34,817 bases of DNA, taken from contig JAFGKF010000200.1 in NCBI GenBank assembly GCA_016928695.1, forward strand, positions 1 through 34,817, in the 5' to 3' direction. The notes below the pieces were generated by a model. That model was not told where the DNA came from. It did not search any database and saw only the letters and a program-made list of their open reading frames with translations. The position numbers and the translations under genes are program-made. This document shows, in pieces, positions 28,152 through 34,817 of the stretch (within the stretch, counting starts at the first letter, position 1; every line of letters begins with the position of its first letter). The DNA is from Candidatus Sumerlaeota bacterium (GTDB taxonomy: Bacteria > Sumerlaeota > Sumerlaeia > JABWBI01).

Positions 28152-28673
28152 ATGCCAGCCCAGTCGAAGATCGAAGCGGTGGCCCTGCTCAGAGAGAAAT
28201 TTGAGGGGGCCAAGTCGCTGATCATCGCCGATTACCGTGGCCTGAACGTCCCCGAGATCTCGGAGCTGCGCGCAAGGGCGCGCGCGGCATCGGTCGAGCT
28301 TCTCGTGGCCAAGAACCGCCTCGCCAAGCGCGCGCTGGGTGAGCTCGAGCTGCCGACCCTGGACGACGTCCTGGTGGGCCCGAGCATCTTCGCCATGGGA
28401 TCGGAGGACCCGGTCTCACCCGCGAAGGTGCTGAACGAGTTCGCCAAGAGCAGCGAGCACCTCGAGATCAAGGGCGGTCTCTTCGAGGGCAAGGCCCTGA
28501 CCGCCGAGGATGTGAAGCGGCTGGCCTCGATGCCCTCGCGCGAGGATCTCTATGGCCGCCTGGCCGGCAGCCTCGCCGCTCCCGCCACGAACATCGCGCG
28601 GACAATCGACGCCGTCATCAGCGGACTCGCCCGTGTGATCAGAGCCGCCGCTGAGACCAGAGAGGCCGCCTGA
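28152..28673 (+). CDS. rplJ: 50S ribosomal protein L10
   Basis: [69 protein letters not shown] Shine-Dalgarno. Confidence 0.98.
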   Translation: MPAQSKIEAVALLREKFEGAKSLIIADYRGLNVPEISELRARARAASVELLVAKNRLAKRALGELELPTLDDVLVGPSIFAMGSEDPVSPAKVLNEFAKSSEHLEIKGGLFEGKALTAEDVKRLASMPSREDLYGRLAGSLAAPATNIARTIDAVISGLARVIRAAAETREAA

Positions 28674-28722
28674 GCGCGGCGAACCCAGACCCAGATTTTG
28701 CCAAAGCAAGGAGACCAGAGAA

Positions 28723-29103
28723 ATGGCACTGACGAATGAAGAGATCCTCGAGGCTCTCAAAGAGAAATCCCTGATGGAGGCCGCCGAGCTCGTCAAGATG
28801 ATCGAGGAGGCCTTCGGTGTGAGCGCGGCCGCGCCCGTCGCCGTCGCCGCCGTCGCCGGTGGCGGCGCAGCCGCCGAGGCGGCTGAGGAGAAGACAGAGT
28901 TCGACGTCGTCCTCGCCGACATCGGCAGCGAGAAAATCAAGGTCATCAAAGAGGTCCGCGCCATCACCGGCCTGGGTCTCAAGGAGGCCAAGGAGAAGGT
29001 CGAGAGTGCCCCGACGGCTCTGGCCGAGGGCATCTCGAAGGATGACGCCGAGAAGATGAAGAAGCAGCTGGAGGAGGTCGGAGCGAAGGTCGAGATCAAG
29101 TGA
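28723..29103 (+). CDS. rplL: 50S ribosomal protein L7/L12
   Basis: Alanine-rich hinge, [42 protein letters not shown]. Confidence 0.99.
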   Translation: MALTNEEILEALKEKSLMEAAELVKMIEEAFGVSAAAPVAVAAVAGGGAAAEAAEEKTEFDVVLADIGSEKIKVIKEVRAITGLGLKEAKEKVESAPTALAEGISKDDAEKMKKQLEEVGAKVEIK

Positions 29104-29131
29104 TCTGACCGAGCCCGTCCCCGCAGATCAT

Positions 29132-29165
29132 CACCCCGGTCCCCCGCGGACCGGGGTGTTCTCAT
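29132..29165 (+). terminator. Rho-independent-like terminator after rplL
   Basis: Perfect 11-bp stem CACCCCGGTCC/GGACCGGGGTG with 5-nt loop, followed by TTCTCAT. Confidence 0.8.
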
Positions 29166-29357
29166 ATTCTGTACTCGTAACCCATAATTTAATGTTCTTG
29201 ACAGTTGAGATCCAAAAACACACTGGGTAATTCAAGTCACTGTGGGGAAGGGAAGGTCGCAGGGGTTCTTATGGATGTTGTGATTGATCGATGTCATTGC
29301 CGTGCAGTGAATCCCTGATGATCTCCTTTGCTGTCAGCTCGCCCTGTATCAGGTCAA

Positions 29358-29389
29358 TTATCCTCTGCTCCAAGTTATCCTCTGCTCCA
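29358..29389 (+). repeat. 15-bp direct repeat, 17-bp period (TTATCCTCTGCTCCA x2)
   Basis: TTATCCTCTGCTCCA at 29358-29372 and 29375-29389, about 70 bp upstream of the CDS at 29459. Confidence 0.9.
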
Positions 29390-29458
29390 TCTGACACTGA
29401 CTGGAGAGAATACACTCCCTGCGAGCCCTTGAGTGACAGCCCATCATGAGGTGAGGAC

Positions 29459-30787
29459 ATGGGATCTGCGCGATTTGCCCTGCTTCTGCTCTTCATTCTT
29501 GTGTCACATCCAATCGCATCTGAGATCTTGCCAATCCCCCCAGGGACACCGAGGTACGCAGTGCAGCTTGCAGCATTTGAGACCGCTGCAGAGGCGGAAC
29601 AGGCGGCAGAGGATTTTCGGGAGCTTGGACTCTCTCCCGTGCACACTTTGCAGATCGACAGCTGGCACAAGGTGCTGTTCGGGATCTTCTCATACCGTGC
29701 AGATGCCACTCTGCACAGCCACGCAATCCGGAGTGCCGGAATTGCCGAGAGTTTCGTGGTGTCACTGGATGTGCTCCCCTTCAGCGACCGCCCCTCATCC
29801 AGCGCGGAGATCAGCAGCCCACTTCCTCCTATCTTCACACTCGAGGTGGCATCGGCTCGGGATCTTCCGATCTCTGATCTGCACGGCAATCCCACCTATG
29901 AAGAGCTGGAGCGAATTGACCGCGAGGAGAGCGATGAGCGATATCGCCAGGAGCTTTTGGCCGTGCTGGACCAAGTGGAGGATGACGATCCAATCACAGG
30001 ATACGCGCTTGTGAATCTGGCGATCCTCGACATCGCCAGTGGAGAGCGTGACGCGGCACTTGCCCGCCTGCTGCCCGTGGCGAATGGTGAGGTCGCGTCC
30101 GCCGCATCCCACAGGGTCATGGCCATGCGCCGCGTCGCATGGCTGCTTCACAATCACAGCGTCGATAGGCTCCGAGCGTATCAGGCCTACACAGAGCTGG
30201 AGAGATTCACATGCAGCGAGTCGCTGAGAGGCATCTGCGTCAGAGATAGGGCTGGCCTTCTGATGGAACTCGCACTCTCCAACATCGGCACACTGGAGGA
30301 GTGCCGTGACCTCTGCGAGCTGGGCCTGGCCGCCGTGGCCCCCGACCAAACACAGACAAGGGCAGTCCTCAGGCTGATTGCCATGGAGACACTCGCCCAC
30401 CAGATGCGTCACTCCGAAGCCCTTGATGAGGCAACGGCGTTGGCCGCCGATCTCGAGGGGGACCCGCAGGTGGAGCGCGAGTGGTGGATGTCGCGCATCT
30501 GGATTGGCCGCTGTGCGGCTGATCTCGGTGACTGGGCACTGGCGCGGGAGACTGCCCGCTCCATCTTGGATGAGGCCCCTGAGGACGCACCCCAATTCGC
30601 CGGATTTCCTGTCCGAGCCGAGGCGATGTATCTGCTCGGCCTCTCACTCGGTTGTGAGGGGGACCGTGAGGCGAGCCGCCAGATCCTGGAGCACCTGATT
30701 GAGAACCACGGCGACACTCAGAGTGCGAGACAGGCCCGAGAGGCGCTCCAGAGCCTGGAGCGAAACTGGTCACTGGACGAGAACTGA
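29459..30787 (+). CDS. Secreted SPOR-like domain protein with TPR-like helical repeats
   Basis: GAGGTGAGGAC Shine-Dalgarno; signal peptide; YAVQLAAFETAAEAEQAAEDFRELGLSPVHTLQIDSWHKVLFGIFSYRADA (SPOR-like); long helical C-terminus ending SARQAREALQSLE. Confidence 0.75.
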   Translation: MGSARFALLLLFILVSHPIASEILPIPPGTPRYAVQLAAFETAAEAEQAAEDFRELGLSPVHTLQIDSWHKVLFGIFSYRADATLHSHAIRSAGIAESFVVSLDVLPFSDRPSSSAEISSPLPPIFTLEVASARDLPISDLHGNPTYEELERIDREESDERYRQELLAVLDQVEDDDPITGYALVNLAILDIASGERDAALARLLPVANGEVASAASHRVMAMRRVAWLLHNHSVDRLRAYQAYTELERFTCSESLRGICVRDRAGLLMELALSNIGTLEECRDLCELGLAAVAPDQTQTRAVLRLIAMETLAHQMRHSEALDEATALAADLEGDPQVEREWWMSRIWIGRCAADLGDWALARETARSILDEAPEDAPQFAGFPVRAEAMYLLGLSLGCEGDREASRQILEHLIENHGDTQSARQAREALQSLERNWSLDEN

Positions 30788-30797
30788 GGACAACGGG

Positions 30798-31436
30798 ATG
30801 AGTGATACAGAAATGGGACAGGCCAAGCGAAAGCCTCCTGGAACCAGTGGGCCAAGAGCCCCTGCTCCCGAGGGCCAAGACCAGGGACTTACAGCCAACG
30901 AAACCATCATGCCCAGCAGCGCGTCCACCGATGAGGAGAGAGAGAGCTGTCGCCTGCCTCGCCGCTCATTTCTGATCGCAGGTGTGGCGCTCATCCTTGC
31001 GGCAGATGGCATTCAGCTCCTTCGCCCCCTCCGGGCCGCCACCCCGAGCGGAGACAGATGCAGGTCGAGCACTCTGACCAATGTCTGCGACGGAGCATAT
31101 GGCGTTCCGAACAACTGCACCCAGTGGGACAATGGCTACAACACATGTGTGGGCAACAACCACTCCAACACATGTCTCGGGTCCCCCGGGGGAGGGGGAG
31201 CGAATGTCTGCCACGGGGGAGCCACAGGTGGTGTGAACCGCTGTGGCGCCTCAGGCAATCCGACGGGAAGCAATGTTTGTGAGTCGCGCACCGGAGTCGC
31301 AAATGAGTGTCAGGGTGGCACTCCCACAGCACCCTCAAATGTCTGTGCCGCGATTCCTGGCCAGGGCTCAACCAATGTGTGCAATCCCCCCGCAGCCCAC
31401 GTGTGCCGACCTTCCACAGCGGATGTGACAGTGTGA
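30798..31436 (+). CDS. Tat-signal-bearing Cys-rich protein with an N-x-C repeat array; candidate radical-SAM-modified precursor
   Basis: CRLPRRSFLIAGVALILAADGIQLLRPLRAATPSG twin-arginine-like signal, then 12 Cys, 10 of them as N-x-C, spaced 8-12 residues, rich in Gly/Ser/Thr/Pro/Asn. Encoded upstream of a radical SAM/SPASM gene. Confidence 0.8.
   Translation: MSDTEMGQAKRKPPGTSGPRAPAPEGQDQGLTANETIMPSSASTDEERESCRLPRRSFLIAGVALILAADGIQLLRPLRAATPSGDRCRSSTLTNVCDGAYGVPNNCTQWDNGYNTCVGNNHSNTCLGSPGGGGANVCHGGATGGVNRCGASGNPTGSNVCESRTGVANECQGGTPTAPSNVCAAIPGQGSTNVCNPPAAHVCRPSTADVTV
31059..31406 (+). repeat. Coding repeat array of twelve Cys units (consensus x(6-10)-N-x-C)
   Basis: DRC RSSTLTNVC DGAYGVPNNC TQWDNGYNTC VGNNHSNTC LGSPGGGGANVC HGGATGGVNRC GASGNPTGSNVC ESRTGVANEC QGGTPTAPSNVC AAIPGQGSTNVC NPPAAHVC. 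Confidence 0.9.
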
Positions 31437-31474
31437 TCCAGTGGTGATCTCCTGATCTGAAAGGAATGAGCGAC

Positions 31475-32500
31475 ATGAACATCTCTGCGATGCATCTCTT
31501 CACTGTGGGGATGGTGCTCTTTTCCCCCCTCCACACGATGGCCCAATCACTCCCTGAGCGAGCCCTGGACACACAGCATCTGATGGGGATTCCGGTGAGT
31601 CGTCTCATCACTGAAACGCAGTCCTCGCCCATGTCTCAGATACACTCCATTTCCCCCGATGGGAGATGGATGCTCCTCTGCGACTCTGCCCTGAAGACTG
31701 TCGATCTATGCAATCTGAGCACTGGGGAAATCACACCATGGCCACCAGACGCGGGGCGCATGGAGATGCTCCACCACATGACCTGGTCGCCCACTGGTTC
31801 ACGGCTACTTGCATGGGCGATTCCCCATGGGGAGCAGGGCAGCGCTGGATCAGGGCCCATGATCATCTGCGCATCGCCGGATGGTGGTTTCGAGGCCCGC
31901 TTCCACTGTGCTTGGCAACCCGTGGCCATGATCTCGGACACGGAGATCCTGGTGCTCTCGGCGGATTATGACAGGGTGGCTCTCATCACACTTGAGGGCG
32001 ACCGCCCATCACTGCCACATGTGCTGCGAGTTGAGGGAGTTGAGCAGGTGGGGTATCTCAGTGAGGGGAGATGGGATGAGAACAAACTCTACATCGAGCG
32101 CCCCCTGTGGGAGCTCGGTCCTCCGGGGAGCCCCTTTCTCCAGGAGCTGTGCCTGGCCGATGTCAATGACGAGCGGACAGTGTTGACCCTGACACCTGTC
32201 GCGTCGCGTGAGACATCGGTGCCTCTCTTTCAGCTGATGCAGCCAGATCCGACATCCAATCGCTGGGCCACGGTGATCCGCAGCGAAGAGGATGACATGG
32301 CCCGATGCTTCCTTCTCGATGACCCCAGCCAAGATCCCGTGACAGGGGACCTCCTCATGAGCACCAATGGATTCATCTATCTCAGCTGTTGGAGCGCGGA
32401 CGGCACCCGCCTGATCTTCGACGGGGGCGAGACTCTGTTTGAGACCCCGCAGACCTTTGACTACCTGCGTGAGATGGTGATCTCCAGTCCTCTCAATTGA
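31475..32500 (+). CDS. Secreted beta-propeller-like (TolB/PD40/WD40-like) protein
   Basis: AAGGA 9 nt before ATG 31475; signal peptide MNISAMHLFTVGMVLFSPLHTMAQ; repeated propeller-like blades (SISPDGRWMLLCD, MTWSPTGSRLLAWA, SCWSADGTRLIFDGG). Confidence 0.7.
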   Translation: MNISAMHLFTVGMVLFSPLHTMAQSLPERALDTQHLMGIPVSRLITETQSSPMSQIHSISPDGRWMLLCDSALKTVDLCNLSTGEITPWPPDAGRMEMLHHMTWSPTGSRLLAWAIPHGEQGSAGSGPMIICASPDGGFEARFHCAWQPVAMISDTEILVLSADYDRVALITLEGDRPSLPHVLRVEGVEQVGYLSEGRWDENKLYIERPLWELGPPGSPFLQELCLADVNDERTVLTLTPVASRETSVPLFQLMQPDPTSNRWATVIRSEEDDMARCFLLDDPSQDPVTGDLLMSTNGFIYLSCWSADGTRLIFDGGETLFETPQTFDYLREMVISSPLN

Positions 32501-32521
32501 TCAGGGTGTGGAGAGAGGACC

Positions 32522-33856
32522 ATGGGGGGGGAATCACGTGGACCACAGGGTTTGATCCTCTATGAGGATCACCTGGGACGTGGCACACTTCTGCTCATTC
32601 CATCGGCGGAATACTCCCCCATGTTCATCCCGAGCCGTGACCCAAGGGAAGTCCTTGAGTGGTTCAGGAGAGCAGTCAACTCCTCCCCCGATGCTGCCGA
32701 ATGTGGGGGTCCGGCACTCAGTGGGCTGCCCCACTCTGATGTGCTGAGCCAACACCTGAATGTATCGACTGTTGGGGAGAGCAGCCGGAGCTCATCTCTC
32801 CCTCTGGTGGTGAACGCCTGCGGTGGGGTGACAATGGAGCAGGCCCTGTCAAGCGCCCACAGACTCTCTCAGATCTGGGGGCCGGATGACACGCCGTCCA
32901 CATGGCATCTGACGCTGCTCGGTGTGGCCAAACCACCGGGTCCGCAGGAGATTCACCGCTGTCTCCTGGCATTGAATGAGCTCCTGCCCCGTGCCGGGGA
33001 CGGTGATAGACCCCCGACCCTCACACTTGGCCTGACACTGACAGAGTCCATCGATCTCAGTCTCCTCGATGAGCTCACCCAGATCCCCAATCTGCGACTC
33101 TTCTTTGACGCCGAGCACCTGCGAGACCAATGGGGACAGATCACCCAGCGTCCACCGCAGTGCCTTCGCAAATTGTCGGAGCTCAGTGATGAGGGATTCT
33201 CAATGCCCTGTCGTCTGGTGCCATCGCAGTCGGACATTCGGTCTCTGGCACAGATGGTGAATCTTATGGACAGCATCTCTCGGGGGGCCAGGGCACTCAT
33301 CGCGCTCCCTCACGCCGGGATCACCACAGATGGGGATGTGGATGAAATCACATCGGCACTTGAGGATCAGCTGGAGACGATCTTGATGAATGTGGCCCTC
33401 ACGCCCTGGTCCATCGAGCCCCTGGCCGCTGTGGCACGCGCACTCATGGGAGAGGGGCCGGTGGGGGGCCAGCTCGAGCAATGGGCACACCACTTTGCCA
33501 TCGAATGCAATGGGGCCATCCACGGCCTTGGGAATCCCCATGGTCCCATCCTGGGCAGCGGCCCAGAGCATTTGCGGAGACCCGTGGAGCGACTCAGGGC
33601 GGCTCTCAGTGGGGGGCGTGGCCCCGATGCTCATCCCCGCTGCAGGCACTGCAGCTGGCTGCCTCTGTGCGACACTCGGGTGATGATTGATCCCTGGGGA
33701 GACATCGATCAGCTCAGAGGGGACCTGCAATGCGCCATGCGTCTGCCTCTTTTCAGAGCCCTCGCACAGCGGCTGTGCGATGAGATTTTGAGCGAGCAAT
33801 CCCCCAGGCTTCTCTCCGATGAGAGACCACCGCTGAGTGGAGCTGTGCTCAGATGA
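32522..33856 (+). CDS. Degenerate radical-SAM-like protein lacking CxxxCxxC, with partial SPASM-type C-terminal Cys motif
   Basis: C-terminal HPRCRHCSWLPLC gives C-x2-C-x5-C as in SPASM domains, with later LQCAMRLPLF; central alternating strand/helix region reads like a partial TIM barrel; no CxxxCxxC. Overlaps the downstream radical SAM gene by ATGA. Confidence 0.6.
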   Translation: MGGESRGPQGLILYEDHLGRGTLLLIPSAEYSPMFIPSRDPREVLEWFRRAVNSSPDAAECGGPALSGLPHSDVLSQHLNVSTVGESSRSSSLPLVVNACGGVTMEQALSSAHRLSQIWGPDDTPSTWHLTLLGVAKPPGPQEIHRCLLALNELLPRAGDGDRPPTLTLGLTLTESIDLSLLDELTQIPNLRLFFDAEHLRDQWGQITQRPPQCLRKLSELSDEGFSMPCRLVPSQSDIRSLAQMVNLMDSISRGARALIALPHAGITTDGDVDEITSALEDQLETILMNVALTPWSIEPLAAVARALMGEGPVGGQLEQWAHHFAIECNGAIHGLGNPHGPILGSGPEHLRRPVERLRAALSGGRGPDAHPRCRHCSWLPLCDTRVMIDPWGDIDQLRGDLQCAMRLPLFRALAQRLCDEILSEQSPRLLSDERPPLSGAVLR

Positions 33857-34817
33857 CACCCTCTGGTCCCATGGTGAGACCTGAGCGACACAGTCGCTCC
33901 TCCCTGCCTCGCCTCGCTCCGATCAGCAATCTGGATCTGGACGTCACTGAGAGATGCAATCTCCGATGTATCTATTGCTTCAAGGGTGCCAAGGGGGAGA
34001 GGGACATGCCCCTCTCTGTTGGGAAGGCCGCTGTTGACTGGCTGATGGAGGCATCCGGCGACACGACAGATCTTCAGATCAATTTCATGGGTGGTGAGCC
34101 TCTCCTGTGTTTTCGAGAACTGCTCGCACCCCTGGTGCAATACGGCCACCGCAAGGCGAGATCTTTGGGCAAGGCCATCACGTTCACCGCAACGACCAAT
34201 CTGACCCTGGTGACCCAGGAGATGGTCGATCTCTGGGATCGCTTCAATTGCGGATGGCTGTGCTCCATCGATGGCACACCTGAGATTCAGAATGCTCAGC
34301 GCCCTTTCGCCGGTGGAGGGGGAAGCGCCTCGGAGGCTGAGCGAGGGGCGAGGTTGATACTCAGAACACGACCCCATCTCTCGGTGCGGAGCACTATCCA
34401 TCCCTCTCACGTGAAGGCGCTGGCAGAGTGCTTCCGTCACCTGATCCATCTGGGATTCCCACTTGTCATCATGGCCCTCTCAGACACCCATCTCTGGAGC
34501 GGCAGGAAACTCACATTGCTGGAGGAACAGCTGGAAAAGGTCCGCCTCGAGATCACAGAGCATCTCCGGCGCGGATGCCGCGCCGCCCTCTCTGGTTTCG
34601 ACTACATGATCAGTGAGATTCTGCTTCCGATGCGGGAGGGGCGAGACCTCAGTCCCATCCCCATGAGCTGTGGTGCGGGGAGAGGCTCAGCGATGATCGA
34701 TCCAGCGGGAACGCTGTGGCCCTGCCATCGCTTCAACAGCGCGGACAGAGACACGGGAGCGACTGGGGCCCACTCACTCGGAAATCTCCACGGGGAATTC
34801 AAAGACTCTCTCCAGAG
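33853..34817 (+). CDS. Radical SAM/SPASM (anSME-like / peptide maturase) enzyme, 3'-truncated by window end
   Basis: My translation (absent from the ORF track because no stop is reached): LDLDVTERCNLRCIYCFKG (CxxxCxxC), DLQINFMGGEPLL, and C-terminal MSCGAGRGSAMIDPAGTLWPCHRF (SPASM/anSME-type). Confidence 0.92.
   Translation, partial: MTPSGPMVRPERHSRSSLPRLAPISNLDLDVTERCNLRCIYCFKGAKGERDMPLSVGKAAVDWLMEASGDTTDLQINFMGGEPLLCFRELLAPLVQYGHRKARSLGKAITFTATTNLTLVTQEMVDLWDRFNCGWLCSIDGTPEIQNAQRPFAGGGGSASEAERGARLILRTRPHLSVRSTIHPSHVKALAECFRHLIHLGFPLVIMALSDTHLWSGRKLTLLEEQLEKVRLEITEHLRRGCRAALSGFDYMISEILLPMREGRDLSPIPMSCGAGRGSAMIDPAGTLWPCHRFNSADRDTGATGAHSLGNLHGEFKDSLQ

Noticed and set aside
29198-29203. TTGACA upstream of the radical SAM cluster as a promoter -35
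   Set aside because: No acceptable -10 element at 16-20 nt spacing.
29795-30595. 266-aa minus-strand ORF opposite the SPOR/TPR gene
   Set aside because: Sense frame has signal peptide, Shine-Dalgarno and SPOR-like motif; antisense frame shows no family motifs.
31059-31406. Repeat array as a CRISPR or DNA-level tandem repeat
   Set aside because: Periodicity is at the protein level with varying unit lengths and codons; no near-identical DNA repeats or spacers.
30991-31632. 213-aa minus-strand Cys-rich ORF opposite the N-x-C array
   Set aside because: Its Cys content mirrors the repetitive sense array; the sense frame has the Tat signal and consistent N-x-C periodicity.

Overview
High-GC bacterial chromosomal window, apparently from a flagellated bacterium; I do not assign a taxon. 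From left to right: (1) an amidohydrolase, a PBP4-type carboxypeptidase, a lipoprotein esterase with two carbohydrate-binding E-set domains, and a MEMO-family protein. (2) A minus-strand GH3-type acyl-amido synthetase / enolase-superfamily epimerase / alpha-beta hydrolase operon. (3) A methyltransferase whose frame breaks at a C10 tract, and an RmlA-like nucleotidyltransferase. (4) A motA-motB-motB2-fliL-fliM-fliN operon preceded by a good sigma54-type -24/-12 match. (5) A DJ-1/PfpI protein, a nucleotidyltransferase fused to a DinB-like domain, a BadF/BcrA-type kinase, a polytopic mannosyltransferase-like protein, a Crp/Fnr regulator and an S41 protease. (6) A canonical translation cluster: tRNA-Thr, tuf, tRNA-Trp, secE, nusG, rplK, rplA, L10 leader, rplJ, rplL. 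It ends in a strong terminator, and rpoB does not follow. (7) At the right end, the most interesting locus: a SPOR/TPR protein, a Tat-signal-bearing Cys-rich protein with a 12-Cys array dominated by an N-x-C motif, a secreted beta-propeller-like protein, a degenerate radical-SAM/SPASM-like protein lacking CxxxCxxC, and a genuine radical SAM/SPASM enzyme truncated by the window edge. I interpret (7) as a candidate undescribed radical-SAM RiPP-like or Cys-rich-protein modification system. All family calls come from reading motifs by eye; no database search was run.
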